64,000 nt of DNA from Strongylocentrotus purpuratus (GCF_000002235.5 NW_022145599.1:27603856-27667855); one strand, 5' to 3'; counted from the first letter of the stretch, positions 13,505 to 27,207 are shown. Notes: generated by a model not told the origin, from the sequence alone. Translations and numbers: made by a program.

Positions 13505-13830
13505 CCGCCCCCCCCCCCCCCCACTCAGTGTTATTTAGGGTATGCATGCGTGTTCCAACCGACCCCCTCCCCCTTTTCAGCAAAAGTCTGGTGTGTAAAG
13601 TCAATACGGCTCGACCTTTTTCTTTTTTATACGAGCCTTTTTCAGCACCCCCCCCCCCCCCTTTCAGCAAAAGTCCGGTGTGTAAAGTCAATACGGGTCG
13701 ATCTTTTTCTTTTGTTACGAAAAGGACATTTTGGCAACACGCATGGGGTCCGTCCGTTCTCGGAGTGGGGGGGGGGGGGGGCGGGAGGTATACAAGGGCT
13801 GAAAGAGGGTTAAAGGTGGAGAGGGTTTTT
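13505..13830. repeat. Duplicated about 110-bp repeat bounded by C and G runs
   Basis: Two tandem copies of CAGCAAAAGTC(T/C)GGTGTGTAA followed by AGTCAATACGG-TCGA lie at about 13577-13660 and 13667-13760, each preceded by a poly-C run. The block ends in a G run at about 13768-13780. A related minus-strand copy (CCGGTGTGTAAAGTCAGTAC) occurs near 34890-34913 in another G/C-run-bounded repeat, so this is an interspersed family. Confidence 0.6.
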
Positions 13831-13849
13831 CTGGAGAGATAAGTCGTGA

Positions 13850-14294
13850 GATAAGGATAGAGAAAGAGAGTATGAGGGATATGTGTGTTTGTGCGTGTGT
13901 GTGCGTGCGTGTGTGTGTGCTGATGTGTGCGAAGAGAGAGAGGGGGAGAGGGAGAGGAAGAGTGAGAGGGGGGGGGGGTTAAGGGAGATGGAGAGACGGG
14001 GTGATAACAAATGGGAAGCCCTTTATTTGTGATAAAACAAAAGGCGTAAGACGGGATTGGTAACAAATAGGTTTTTTAACGTAATATTGAGATCTACGTC
14101 ACACCGAACCCTGCAATTATTGAAACTAAATTTAATGAGAGGGCATCGATGCGATATTTCACCTTGGATAGACACGTACTATAGCGAAAGAGGAAACTAT
14201 TATTGTGGTGATGAGCAAGAGGTTAACAGGGACTAAAGAAGTGAAAATAATTGGAGGTTGGGTGATTATGTCGTTGGATGAAGATAGAGATAGG

Positions 14295-14332
<38 letters not shown>

Positions 14333-14350
14333 AGAGGGGGGGGGGGGGAA
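13850..14350. repeat. GT- and GA-rich simple repeats
   Basis: GTGTGTGCGTGC at about 13880-13925, GAGAGG tracts at 13935-13975, and (GA)n passing into poly-G at about 14295-14348. The sequences between them (CACACCGAA-C-TGCAATTA, near 13351 and 14100) also recur, so this is a locally duplicated region. Confidence 0.7.
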
Positions 14351-17300
14351 GGAAGAAAATGTGTGTTGTAGAAAAGGGGGTATAGAAAATAGGAAAAACT
14401 CTACTTGTGAAGAAATAAAAGGAAAATAGAAATTGGTAAAATGGTACGAGTAATTTAGTTGAAATTTGAAATGAACGGAGGGGAATGATGGAGTTGGTTG
14501 CACGTGGAATGGCCAATACAGTTTAGAAGTACATGTAATCTGCAAAATTCATTTGTAAACCATAGCATCCGAGTTTGGAAACTGCCAAAATATTTATGCC
14601 CGGTTTGCTTATTGAAGCTTTCAGCTTTCTTGTTAAAAAATCATTATTGGCTCATCTCTCGACAACGTTCTTGAAAACCTGGTCTCAGTGTTAGAATCCA
14701 GTGGCGAACTAAGTTGATAGACAGTGAAATAGGGGGAGGTACATAATTATGTGGAATTTACTCGCATGGCTCGCAAGGCACGGGGCATACAGTACGATCC
14801 GACTGTGTTCCGACTGAACTTTGATCGGATCACAGAATGTGCTATGCCCTACGACTTCGTTACGACCAGTCGCACGTCAACCGTAGACCAAATCGGAGAG
14901 ATTTGACAGGATGTTGCGTCTTCAACGGCCGTGTCGTGTGATTTGCAAATTTTCGCCAATAAGGACGAAACGAAACCAGAAGAAGAAAGAAAGAACATCG
15001 CAACATAGGCAGCTGAAAGTTGCTAGAATACCATATACAACTCTACATGTAGTATTGATTCTTTTCTTTATTGACCTTCGGAAAGGTAGTTGCATAGGAG
15101 CTAGCGCCAGATACTGTGCGAGAAATAAGACTGGAGAGAGCCTGTGGCTGTGTCTTGATTACCCCTGCAAATATCTTTGAGGTGTCAAAACTCATGTGGT
15201 CATGTAGAAGGCGGTGTCTTGGGGCCAAGATGGCGTGAACTCAATGTTTGATGATACATGTATCTGTTTAACACCTCCACGCTTCTTATCGGCAGGTATT
15301 TCGATGAAGTTTATTTTCACAACATCCTGGCCGACTACACGTAGGGAATTAAATCAGCACCCCCCCCCCTCAACTGAAACATAACAAATTACAACGCCTC
15401 CTATATATCATGAACTTCGCCTTTTTCAGTCATTTCGCTCCGTCCACCGTTTGTAGGATTTTGTATCCGCCTTATAGCAGTATTATTAATTTTGTTTACT
15501 GTTTTTGAAATCCATCTCCAGAATGCAATTTCAGTTAATTTATTTTTTATTTTTTTAAAGGAAATATTTTATTTAACGATCAAGAAGAAGAAGCAGAAGA
15601 AGAAACAGCTTGTTATCATTGAGCCATACGACGGTAGTGCTATTAATAGATATGCCTATATCCTTGGCATAAATTACTTGTGTTTCTTTTATTGTAACTA
15701 CAAAACAACAACTATCAAGTCTCATTTGTCCGGTACAGGTGTATATTGATTCGGTGAAAATGATCTTCTGTCGAATCGCGTTGGCATGCATATACGTGAG
15801 AGACGTTTTGAGAGCGTGCACGTACGAGTCGTACTTAACCTACTCTTGAGTGACGAGCTTGAAAGCTTACAAACGTACATGTATCCAGGTTCTACTAAGC
15901 AAACACGGGTAATCTCTCTGATATGACGTTGTTTAGTGACGACTCGCTATTAAAATGAATATGTATTAGCCATTAGGATAAATCTTCTGTGAAGCTTTCC
16001 CTAATTTACCGTCAATTCCATATCAAAACGATTAAATATTTTGAGCACGACGAGATTCTACATTAATCTACAATTCATGATTACACCATTTCATTCACAC
16101 ACGCAACAAGAGGAGCGCAATCCCCTCTTAAATCGGATGGGGGGGGGGTGTTTACTTGGAGTTGAGGTATTTCCTCTAGATTTTTTTTTTTTTTTTTTTT
16201 TTTTTTTGGGGGGGGGGGGTCATACGGGTGGCATACTTCGGCTCTATCCAATGCTGGATACGCCATTGATTTAATAATATATTAGACTGCTTAAAAGAAG
16301 GGCTGTCATGTGTATGATGTGAATCGCGGCTACATCATGCATGTTCTCGTGTATTAGAGTTAGGAGTGCATAGGATGATGTCATGAACCCCGAGGGGTCA
16401 GGAGGGGGGGGGGGGGTACCAGTGCAGTGATCCGTACCAAGCATCTCATCTCACACCCTGAGAATGCATCCCTTCCGGCCACTGGGATTGCCCGCGTTCC
16501 ATAATGACTCGGAGGCAAATCAGGAGGATGAAAGCGAGAAGGGGAAGGATCGAGGGGGGGGGGGCAAAGGGCTACGCTAATCAACCCCAATCCTTCTCAG
16601 GATTAATATATAGTTTATAGTTTAATTTCTCCTTGATTCAGCAGAATAAGTCGATAATAATACATGTTTTACGCAAGCATAAGAACGCCATACATAATTC
16701 CCGCTTCAAATAGCTTCTAACAGCTCACTAAAAGGCTGTCAAAGATTATGGAGACTAGAATCACCAATGATTCTGATTTGTTCATTAACATTTTGCAAAC
16801 TCCAATTAACAATTGCATAGAAAAAGCGGAAATAGCGTTTGTTGTATCTTCCACATTTCACCGATGACCGAGTATGATCCTCATCTAGCTTGCACGTGGG
16901 ACAAACTATGAGGAACTGAATGAATTCATTACGACCGTTCATGGGGCTACAAACAGGGAAAAACCTCTTACGGTCCATTATCACGATATGAATTATGCTG
17001 CTGGATCACTAGTGTATTTTAAGGAGGGGCTAGGGGGCAGTTTGCCCCTCATGACGGCTTTTTGTATAGATGAAAGAAAATTCAGCCGTAGCATGGCATG
17101 TCTTGGGATCATTTTGTATTAAGATAATTATGATAACATTGCTATTTGAAACGCTCGAACTATTCTGAATGTAGTCACTGCTCAGTCGCAGAGTAAAATC
17201 GTTTAGCATGGGGGTGGGGGGGGGGGCAACCACCCCATTTGCTTATCTGTTAACATTGCCGTGAGCTCTCTTGCATTTTGCCCCTCCTGAGGCAACGATT

Positions 17301-19342
17301 GGGATATGCTACTGTGCTGAATTTCACTAGTGTAGGCCTATTTAATTTCATGATATTTTCTTATTAGAAGAGTGATATTGGGAAAATATGTAAACCAAAC
17401 TCAGAAAAACCTCGTTAAATTGATTAAAAAACTAAGCATTCATAGATATTAGCCGCCTATATGCTTTGGTATCAATCTAGGTTTTGTAGGTTTTTCTTGA
17501 TCTCTGATTGACCATCATCCTCGTGGTAATTCTAACTTCACCCGCACGACCTAATTACACACCTATCCCGGAATGGTTCACACAATAGTAACTTAACAAA
17601 ACAATAAGACAGAAGATTATGTTCCTGCCATTTGTTTCTGCCACTTAACCACACAAACCGTCTGTCTTTTAGACGATAAACCGTAGCGCGAATGAAGCAT
17701 TACAATTATATCCTCTCATATTTTCAGATTGTTCCTATTATGTTGTATCTGCCTCTTCAACTCGTATTTCAATAAACGTTCTGATTATTTTATTTTTTCT
17801 TTCTTATCACGTCCTCGATTTTCCCCTTCTTTTCTGTGAGGTGCCGATATTCCTACGCTCGTCCTCTGTTCTAAAGAATATTTTGTATTTCTCCATTTTT
17901 ATCATCAGCGCATAAACATCAATCGAAAATTGAGGTTGCTTTAAATTCATGTATGTTTGTTTTATGTTTGTAAGCCACCGACTATGTAGTTGGGCTATTT
18001 ATTATATAAGGGCACTATTTTTTTTTTTTTTGGTCTACTTTACCTGTCCCTGTATACGTTATTTTTTAATCTCTTTGCCTGGCAATAGAATATATAAATG
18101 ATTTGATGGAATGGATCAAATTCTATACAACGAGCTTATTTAAGAGGCTTGCTTTTGCACAGGTGACAACAATTACCCTACAATCAGTTTATTAAAAAAG
18201 GCACAAATTAATCTTAATTTGATCTAAACACCGATAACAACCTCTAACATGTAACACTTTGTCCTCGAAGAGCATGAAGATATAAAGGCGACAACAAAGG
18301 TCTCAAATGTGTGGAATCGAGAGCCGAGTAAGGGTGGGGAGATTGGGGGGGGGGGGTGTCCCAGTCGTGTCAACCACGCGCGGTGCTAGATATAGCCCGA
18401 AAGGAGACCGATGATATTCAAGCACATATGAAAGCCAGTACAAATAAAATAACGCCTATTTAATTATGTTATTTCAACTTCTTGCAAAGGATGCGGTCTC
18501 ACCGGGATGAGTACCCCTCTCCCTTTTTTCCCCTCCTTTTGTTGTTGTTGTTGTTGTTGTTGCAGGTCAGCTCCAGAGCCGCCCAACACAATGCGGTAGC
18601 ACTTAAAAGGTGTTTTAAAAAGGGGAAGGGGGCAAAAACACATGGATGGGTACCCCCTGTAGGCTACGCCGCCAGAATATAGACCGATTAGAGCCGGGTG
18701 ATCATAAGCAAACATGAAGGCCGGTAGGAAGAGTTGTCTCTTTGTTGAATGAGGCTGTGGATTGACAAGATGCATACTCCAGATGTGCAATAAGTTATCT
18801 TCGGTAGATAATACGAGAGCTAGTGCATACATAGGCGCCACTCCAATGCTCAATGAACAGTATACGCACTCCTGAACTTTGTAGTAATGTCATCCAAGGT
18901 ATAGAAGGTTGAGTGATCTAATGCCACGCAAAAATCTCCCAATCAATTTACGTTTATCGCTCAAACATTGTACGACAATTATCCCACAGACTGTCAATTA
19001 TGATACTATCATCATTCTTGCATTCAACCCTTGACTAGGTAGCAGACCTACCCACATAGGCCTAAACCTACTGCAGACATTCTTCTAGTATTTATAACTC
19101 TTGTGGACGAAATCAGACCATTCATTCATATTCCCTCGAATTTTTGTTTGTCTTGTTCTATTCATGACTTCCCATCAACACTCGACCCTGACGCACCATA
19201 GCTGACATAAAATCGTTCAGAATATTCCTCGATTTTCTTGATATAATATATGCACGGTGGACTTGCCCATATCTGTTAATTGTTTTTACTGATTACGAAC
19301 ATAATTAATTTTGTTTTACCTGTTGTCTTCCCTTTCCAACAG
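14351..19342. other. Intron 3' part, no gene recognised
   Basis: AT-rich with low-complexity patches: a T run into a G run at 16180-16219, G runs at 16140, 16405, 16554 and 17216, a (GTT)n/(TTG)n run at 18540-18563, and T11 near 18021. The T/G-run patch at 16130-16265 followed by AATGCTGGATACGCCA looks like a degraded member of the G-run-bounded repeats seen in the 34-kb region. Confidence 0.45.
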
Positions 19343-19463
19343 TGATTTCGAGCCGATGAAAACCAAAGCGAAGAACTTTGCTCAGGATGTCCGGGTCTCG
19401 TGGTTCGATGATGTCGGATGTGATGACAATGTACTCATCTTTTACAGTCTCTACGATGACGAG
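19343..19463 (+). CDS. Internal exon of the membrane protein gene
   Basis: Acceptor TTCCAACAG and donor GAG|GTAATT bound a 121-bp exon with one spare base at the start and phase 0 at the end. It encodes DFEPMKTKAKNFAQDVRVSW, then FDDVGCDDNVLIFYSLYDDE. The mix of charged and beta-strand-like residues suits a folded extracellular domain; a SEA-like module was considered but no diagnostic motif is visible. Its start phase fits the 5597-5720 exon and its end phase fits the 21007 exon, giving one continuous reading frame. A run-on frame into the intron is not coding. Confidence 0.65.
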
Positions 19464-19659
19464 GTAATTATAAGTTCAGTCTGTTTAGATCAGGAGGAGA
19501 TATTAATTGATCGAGCCTTTTTCCTTTTTTTCGTAATTTATTTATACATTTATTTATTTTTGCAAATTAAGATAATTTTCCTTGGTAAACGGACATTTCT
19601 GTAAACAAGATATTAAAGGTGTTAGCAGGCACAGGTACGGAGAATGTAGAGGGAATTAA

Positions 19660-19678
19660 AAGAGAAGAGAGAGAGAGG

Positions 19679-19756
<78 letters not shown>

Positions 19757-19996
19757 GAGAGAGAAGGGGATAGAGGGGGTAGGTAAATATATGTGAAATG
19801 GAAATGGGTAAGATAACTTTAAACATGTTAAGAATAGCGATACAGGGACAAGATGGGATGAACAGGGAGATGATGAAGAGAAACAAAATTAAAGTAGCTC
19901 GGAGAAAGAAGAGAAGACGAGACGGGTAGAGAAGGGGTGACAGAGAACGGAGGGATAACGTTACATAACTAAAGACAATGAGACTAAACAGACGGT

Positions 19997-20036
<40 letters not shown>

Positions 20037-20170
20037 GGAGACGTCTATCATGTTAAAGTTAGAGAGTGAAGAAGAGAGACGAGGAATAAAGAGGATTGCA
20101 AGAAATGCAAGAGAGGCGTTTGCATGAACAAGGTAAAGAGAGTGAAAGAGAGAGAGAGAGAGAAGAAAAA
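19660..20170. repeat. (GA)n microsatellites in the last intron
   Basis: Long GA runs at about 19690-19765, 20000-20033 and 20143-20162, with a short (TA)n at 19680-19690. The minus-strand frame across them is Ser/Leu repeat and not a gene. Confidence 0.9.
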
Positions 20171-21006
20171 AATTCTGGAAATAGACTAAAATTCCTCCAG
20201 GGTGCCAGACATATCGGAACGTGAGAATATTAAATGAGCCGAGGAATAAATTGGCGGGGTTTGGTTTGTTAGGCGGTCGTGTTTGAAGAGAAGCACAATT
20301 TCCGCTTGTTCCCTTAGAACATGTCTGATTGCTTCTCATTGCCCAAAACATTTTTTCTAGTCACGTGATCAGTGGCGCCATGTTTATTTTACAAGTCACA
20401 TGACCGTTTACCCATCGACTTATCTAGGCCATCATTGGCCATGTGAACACACCATTATGAAAAAGAATAGCTTGGTGTATTTTTTGTCAAATCCTGAACC
20501 GTTTATCCTTTTGTTTTCGTCCTGAAATTACCAAAACGGGATGCGTTGTACAGATTTATTCTGAAAACGAAATATTTAGGTGAAAATAGGGGGTGGACAC
20601 TCAATAAAATCAAATAGTATTATATGAATGTAAATACGTCTACCGTGTTTTGTACACTGTTTTGTTATTGTTATATCTTTTATAGGCAATTGTTGGAACC
20701 TGTATGTATCTTTTAATAACAGGGACTTATTTTGCAGTTTCCCAAATTTATTTCTATTGATTACATTTTTTATAATTCTGGTATATCTGTAAACATGTTT
20801 CCATTTTTGCGAGTTCTCTGTTTTCTATATTGTATTTAATCTGTATTTTATACTTTCATAAAATGTGTTTTTATGGATTTGAATTGAAATAAAACTTGGA
20901 ACCTAAACTACTACTACAGTACTGAACATGATCAAAGAATAATTTCTGAAGTAATTTTATAAATATTGATTTCCCTGATCTTTCTTTTCTTTTCTTTGGT
21001 CAACAG

Positions 21007-21468
21007 TTATACATCTCAATTGGGGAAACAGTGGAGAGAGTCATTTCTGATATTGAACTCGTCCGACTGAACGGTATCGGCGATCGAGCCTTAGTTGGGA
21101 AGATAGTTTCCACGCCCACGCCGCAAGCTGGCGCTGTTCAAATTAACGATTCCTTCACCATTGTGCCGACCACCACCATCACCGACATCGCGCAACGCAA
21201 GACGACCACGGGCGCGGGCATCGACACGCTGGTCAACGAGGTCCATGTGGCGATAGCCAACGGGCCGAGTGTCTCGTCGAGGTTGGTGTATGGGGCGGCG
21301 GTACCCGTCCTTTTGGTGCTGATGATCCTAACAATGTGCCTATTGGCTAACTGGTGTTGTCGTCCCGCCTACGGCTACCACGAGCCCGCCCAAAGAACCA
21401 ATAAGACGAGAGAGGAAGAGGAAGAGGAGGAGCTAGAAAAAGAAGAGGAAGAGAAAGCGAAAGCGTGA
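21007..21468 (+). CDS. Terminal exon: transmembrane segment and acidic cytoplasmic tail
   Basis: After the acceptor GGTCAACAG the frame reads LYISIGETVERVISDIELVR and stays open for 153 codons to TGA. Base composition changes sharply to GC-rich, codon-like sequence, unlike the flanks. About 90 residues of extracellular sequence rich in Thr, Val and Ile precede a hydrophobic span (VYGAAVPVLLVLMILTM, about residues 93-112 of the exon). A Cys pair follows (NWCCRP), then a short tail ending in Glu/Lys-rich sequence (REEEEEEELEKEEEEKAKA). The topology is type I single-pass membrane protein with the C-terminus in the cytosol. The hydrophobic span ends in a Cys pair that could be palmitoylated, which is inference. 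I do not recognise the family. The phase joins the 19343 exon at a clean codon boundary. Confidence 0.8.
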   Translation, partial: LYISIGETVERVISDIELVRLNGIGDRALVGKIVSTPTPQAGAVQINDSFTIVPTTTITDIAQRKTTTGAGIDTLVNEVHVAIANGPSVSSRLVYGAAVPVLLVLMILTMCLLANWCCRPAYGYHEPAQRTNKTREEEEEEELEKEEEEKAKA

Positions 21469-24400
21469 TCACATGGCCAAGGCTCTCAGTCTGTAAAATT
21501 CATGATGAATGAACTAACACTTTCTATCCCCATATAAATATGTACATGTACAAGGTGATATTTTACTTCAAAATCAATATCAGCCTTTCTTATGGCGGCA
21601 GCACGAGCAAGAATACAAACAATGTAGGGATACATTATTGGAGCAATGTCACATATTTGAAGAAAATTAACGGGGATCAAACATCACTTAAAAATAATGT
21701 TTAAATTCCCCTAAATTAAAACCGGTTTATATATGCCTCATCATAAGAATGGGGGCTCTTATTAAAGTAAAATGTCACAAAATTGAATTAATAAGATACA
21801 GAATTTATTGATTGATAGGCATTAAAGGTAAATTAGGTAGACTGCGAAAAGGTGGCTAACTTACCTAAAATATGACACTAAAAAAATCGTATTACTTCAT
21901 GTTTTTTATTCAATTATCCTTTTCAGGACTACCTCGGCATTTTATCTCTTATAATGAGATTCAATCAAATCTGTTAATTTCTTTGCAAAGCTCCTTTTCT
22001 TGATGGAAATGCTGTCTTTTGCGATTGCCGTTGGTCTATTTTTCTCATTGATATCAAAATATACATATGAATCGTCTCATACTTAGAGCACATTCATGAT
22101 TATTCTAGTATTCAAACAAAGTGCGCAGAATATATACGCGATGCGAAATAAATTCATAATCCATGAACTATTATAAGACACGAATATAAAGAGTCAATTA
22201 GTCATGAAGAACAACCACATTTTTATTGTTATCTTTATAGAAAATGCTGGATTGGCTGTCTTGCATAAAAAGTATGCGATTCTGATTGGTTGACATTTAA
22301 ATTCAAACTCGAACCCGCGTCCTATATGCGATCGTGACTGGTTGACAGTAAACTCCCAACTTAAACCAAGTCCTAAACATGCGATTCTGATTAGTGGATG
22401 TCAATTACGTATCATTTTGGAATCGCGTAATCGTATAATTATTCGCTACTTTTTATGCAAGACGGTCCAGTGCCTAAAAGAAAGGAACTGGGGGAAGAGA
22501 GGTGCGTTTAATAGCTGGAGCATGACTTAAAATCAAGTGATTCACCCTTAGTTGAATATTATGCACAACACCTATAGTTTTTTATTAAAATTTAGTTTGT
22601 ATCAATCTTTATTTTGTACGTTTGATTATCATGTTGTCTCTAACGGTATTAATGCTTCCAAATATTATATTTTTATACTGTTAACAAAATTCTCAATTTG
22701 CAACATTTCATGTTATAACTTTAAGAATGGTGCAAAGTAACGTAGATTGATGTTGATAAAAGATCAAATTGTATGTGTAAAATCATGATAATTGTAAGTA
22801 TAGATGTACATTATATCTTCGTTGTGATGGATGATTGGATGTTATGGTTTTTATATCAAAAGTATAAAGTAATTACAGTAATTAATGAAGACCTCACTAT
22901 ATAATTCGATCCTCTACTTCAATACAAGTAAAGGAATAATCGGTATTTGTTGTGAAAGTTCGTGATTTTAATGTTATGTTCAAGGATTTTTGTAAGCATA
23001 CATGTGATAATTCATCTGCTGGGAACCAGTGAGATGACACAACATTAATTTTGTTCCAGCCACATTTGCTCGGGCGACTTTTGCCCACCACGTACTTAAT
23101 TTCCTCCAAGGTATAAGGTTATAACTTGGTTTCAGGTTAGATGTAGGGTTAGCTCGATCAAGGGTTTAAATATACTATGTCCCTTTTGCAGCCAACATCA
23201 AATTATGTAGAACTTTGCAGGAATTATGAATATGTCATGTATGTCCTATCTGTGAAATTTAAACGTTAGCAGTGTTCTAATATTCAAATTATGCAAGGAA
23301 ACCCATTTACTTGCTAGACTTCGCTGTTAGACACTATTGAGTAACTGACTGGCTTTTTTCTTCTTTGGTAATAACATACATTACATGAGCTGTAAAGGGT
23401 ACATGAGCATTTGTCTACATCAATAAACCACTTCTTGTCATGGCCAAAATTAAACTGATTGAATCTTTGCGCAGCATAAAACGTATGACCATTCGGTACA
23501 ATGGTCTGAAAATCAGACTATTACTTACTGGCTCTATAGCTCGTAAGTCGATTTGACAACTAATAGTCGTTATTTCCCATTTAAAGACATTTTCAAGCCC
23601 CCCCCCCCCCCCCTTTTTTAAATTTTTTTTTTAAGGAAAGTTCTAAATGTATTTACTTTCAAATGCCATCGGAATTTAACCTTTTCATTTTTTGGCCAGC
23701 AAATGGGACATACACTGTAGTACCTTTAAGTTAGGAATTCGATTTGTACTATATAGGAATTGTTTGCAAAGCAATGGCTGTCGGAGCATGTGTTGTACAT
23801 ACGAAAGGGTGTTTGCTTGTTCCTGTAAGATAAACCTCTCTGGCGCTCTCAGCAAGTTTTTTTTTGTACATCCTTTTTTCATCTTAGTGAACGTGGATAT
23901 TTTGATTCTTCAACTTTGTGGCTTGTAACTTATAATTAGTCGTAATGACCAAGAGTCGGTCGATTTGGAGTCGGTTCGGAGTCGGGTTGACGGTGTAACT
24001 GATATATGTATCAATATAATGGAATCATTTATGATTGTGTCTCAATGTTTAACCAAAGTGTGTGACAGCCATTGATGTAACAATGATTTTTGTTTAAAGA
24101 CTGCGCAGTTAATTGTAACGTTGTGTGTTCCATCATGGCGTGCGTATATAGACGACGTTGAACATGTTGAAATTGATGAAACACTCACAAAAACTTGATT
24201 TCTCTCTGTTAAGTGTATAGATGGTTTATACGTTGGGGAAAAGATGATAGGTCCCATGTAGTACATACGTACATGTATATGCATTCCTCAATATTATAGT
24301 AACATTTATGAAATTTCATAACGTCCCTTACTCCTTTATTCCCCGCCTCTTCATCCATGTGTTTTTCGTACACAATTTGACGTGTCTGTATATCTTAGAT

Positions 24401-24950
24401 ATTTTTCTCATAACACAGACACTAACATCAAGTTGAAAAAAGAAACTTTGTCATAAAGATGATTAATCATTTTGATATTTGTTACTTAAGTCAAGTAAAT
24501 ATCAGAATTTGGGATATCAATTTTACAAAGGAAGATAACAATTGATGGAATACGTTTTTACAGACTTTTAGATTTGAATTTGTATTTAGTTACTAATGCT
24601 TCATGTTTTGAACCACTTGATTGTGTAAATCAGGGTAATGTAATTATAATTGAACATCTTGTCGTTTGAGAGCCAGAGGGGCGATACCTATATGTGTTTT
24701 AACACAGAAGTGATGCTCTTGAGGTTCTCAGTGGAAAAGGAGATGTTTACAGCTGCAAGGTCAGCTATACCTAGGGTAAGGATCATCGATTGTACCCTAG
24801 GATGAAAGGGACACCACACGAAGCAAGGATACATGGTGTCACATTATCTTAGAGGAATCTGCTCCCCCTTATTTTAGGGTTTTAAAACTTTTTAACAGAA
24901 TTAGAACGACCGACTGCAAGAAGATATTAAGAAAGGACTCCCAATGATGA
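21469..24950. other. 3' UTR and intergenic DNA
   Basis: The 3' UTR of the membrane protein gene starts here. An AATAAA at 22147-22152 is one possible polyadenylation signal, among others. Three imperfect copies of ATGCGAT-C-TGA-TGGTTGACA lie at about 22274, 22327 and 22379, a short tandem repeat of about 50 bp. A poly-C run lies at 23599-23613. An AGTCGGT-rich patch at 23953-23990 resembles one at 25890-25990. No second gene was seen. Confidence 0.45.
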
Positions 24951-24954
24951 AGAT

Positions 24955-25270
24955 GATTGGATGATGGTGGTGGCGGTGGTGGTGATGATGGTGGTGATGG
25001 TGATGATGATGGTGGCGGTGATGATGATGGTGATGATAGTGGCGGCGGTGGTGGTGATGATGGTGGTGGTTATGGTGGTGGTGGTGATGATGATGGTGGT
25101 GATGGTGATGATGATGGTGGCGGTGATGATGGTGATGATGATAGTGGCGGCGGCGGTGGTGATGATGGTGGTGGTTATGGTGGTGGTGGTGATGATGATG
25201 GTGGTGATTGTGATGGCGGTGGTGATGATGATTAAGGTGATGATGGTGGCGATGATGATGGTGTTATGTT
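24955..25270 (+). repeat. GGT/GAT triplet-repeat array
   Basis: About 315 bp of GGT, GAT, GGC and GAC triplets with a longer higher-order unit of about 120 bp (GATGATGGTGGTGATGGTGA and relatives). It is open in all + frames as Asp/Gly, Met/Val or similar repeats. The lack of splice sites or flanking coding sequence argues for a non-coding triplet satellite. Confidence 0.8.
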
Positions 25271-27085
25271 TATGATGAGGATGACCACGAAGAGGTGAAC
25301 GAGAATGATGGTGGTGTAGGTGATATTGATGGTAGACGGAGCGTAGAAGAAATTACCGACTATTGTATTGATTATTGATAATGAAGAGAATTCAAATGGA
25401 TATTATTGAAATAAAATGAATAGAATAAGTACGCAGCATGATGAAATTATAAAATTGGTAATGAAACTAATTTGTCACCCAAATAAGGAGAAATAAAAAC
25501 ACTTTTGTTGTTCACTTGATATTGCAGTTGAAAATATGTAGTAAGATTATCAGTACACATAACACATAGCTTCCATTAAGCAACCATGTATAGCAGAATA
25601 TCATTTTTATTGCTAAGTATGATATAATTATACCATTCTTTGTATTTTTCCCCTGTTTTTATATCAATCTATTCGTATTTGTTTAATCCTGATCATTTTG
25701 TGACGTAAAAAAGATGCCACAAACATTAATTACCACACTTGCAGTTCCAACACAAAGGCATGCATCGAAAACGATACATCACGGTACTTCACAATCAACT
25801 TTGCACTTTTGGTTTTATTACATGTTCATTCACTATTTGAATTACTTTTTCATCTGATTTGTTTTCGTTGTATGTAGCCTGATGCCTCAGTCACACCAGC
25901 GAGACCAACACCAGACCGACTACCGACCGAACAAACAGTTAAATTACTCTCAATGGCCATAATGGGTCGGTTTAGAGTCGATGTGGAGTTGGTTTATAGT
26001 GGTTTGACTGACGTAGTGGGATTGAAAGAAAGAATTATAAATGTCTATCGCGATATACTTATGTAAGTGAAGAGATAGCTAGTTAACATCATTGACATCA
26101 ACAGTAACACTAATTGTAATCGTATCTTGTCATATAACAAGATCACAGATATACATTCTTATCTTCATTCATGTTATGGTTCAGATGGTTACTAACTCAT
26201 TATCAATTCGATCTCTTCATTATTTTATGTGACTTTGTTTCAATTATCTTTTAACATTTCTGTTTAATTTTAGGGCACTCAGAACACGTCAAAGTTTACG
26301 TTTCCTCATACGTGAAGTGTATTACATTTACCGTTATATTTCACAATAAAAGAACAATATCTTAATTTAATAACAATGAACAACTTGACTGTCTTTTCCT
26401 TTGAATGATATCATTATTTAGCAACCTCGTCTCCAGCTTGTCATTAAAGGGCAATTGTTGTGGCACGTTGGATAATGTGAAAGCGGAAAGACTCAATTGA
26501 AACGGTTTGGTAAGAAAAACAAAAATTAAAGAGAGAGAAAAAAGGTGTTAATGATTGTGTTAAAAGCTGTGGTCTCTAAAACGATGTGACACTCAAATGG
26601 CGTTAGTGAGAAGTTGAGAACAACCCTCCCATGTCCTGTAAATAAAAAACATGGTCGCAAAGACTTTCGAAAAATGATTCTAAGGCAGTTTCATTATCCT
26701 TGTCCGTCACCTAGTGATATATGCCTGCATACCAATGACGAATTACGTAACACAATGTATGGGATACACAACAGGAAATTGAAATTGCCCGTGAGATTAT
26801 GTTCCGGGAGTCTTTCCGACCGTTTTTGTGATAAAAGTGTGATTACGGACTAAATCTTATTGACATACATGAGGGCTTGACGTTGAATGGAAGTGTGGAG
26901 GAATAATTTTTTTGCTTTGTTTGATTTTTTTTTTAGGCGATGCTAGAATGACAGAAAAGAGTATGCGATTATTTCTTTTCTTCAAATAGCTGGAGACCGA
27001 TCTTTCATGGCAACATTCTAAACTGAGACGTGACTGAGTTTCGCCCCTACGGTTGCCGTATAAGCATAAACCTCTACAAAATAGT
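25271..27085. other. Intergenic DNA, nothing recognised
   Basis: AT-rich. A 79-residue open frame at 26614-26853 has no splice or domain support. The patch at 25880-25990 (GCCTCAGTCACACCAGCGAG and following) resembles a fold-back repeat relative of 23950-24000. Confidence 0.45.
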
Positions 27086-27117
27086 AGTAGAAGTAGTAGT
27101 AGAAGCAGTAGTAGAAG

Positions 27118-27186
<69 letters not shown>

Positions 27187-27207
27187 AAGTATAGTAGTAG
27201 TTGTAGT
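27086..27207. repeat. (AGT)n microsatellite
   Basis: A nearly pure AGT/TAG trinucleotide tract, slightly interrupted at both ends. It marks the left edge of module copy A: the following GCAGGGGCGGCTGAGCAT recurs at about 37265 at the edge of copy B. Confidence 0.9.

Noticed and set aside
26614-26853. 79-residue frame as a small gene
   Set aside because: No acceptable start context, splice sites or recognisable motif; composition is not clearly coding.
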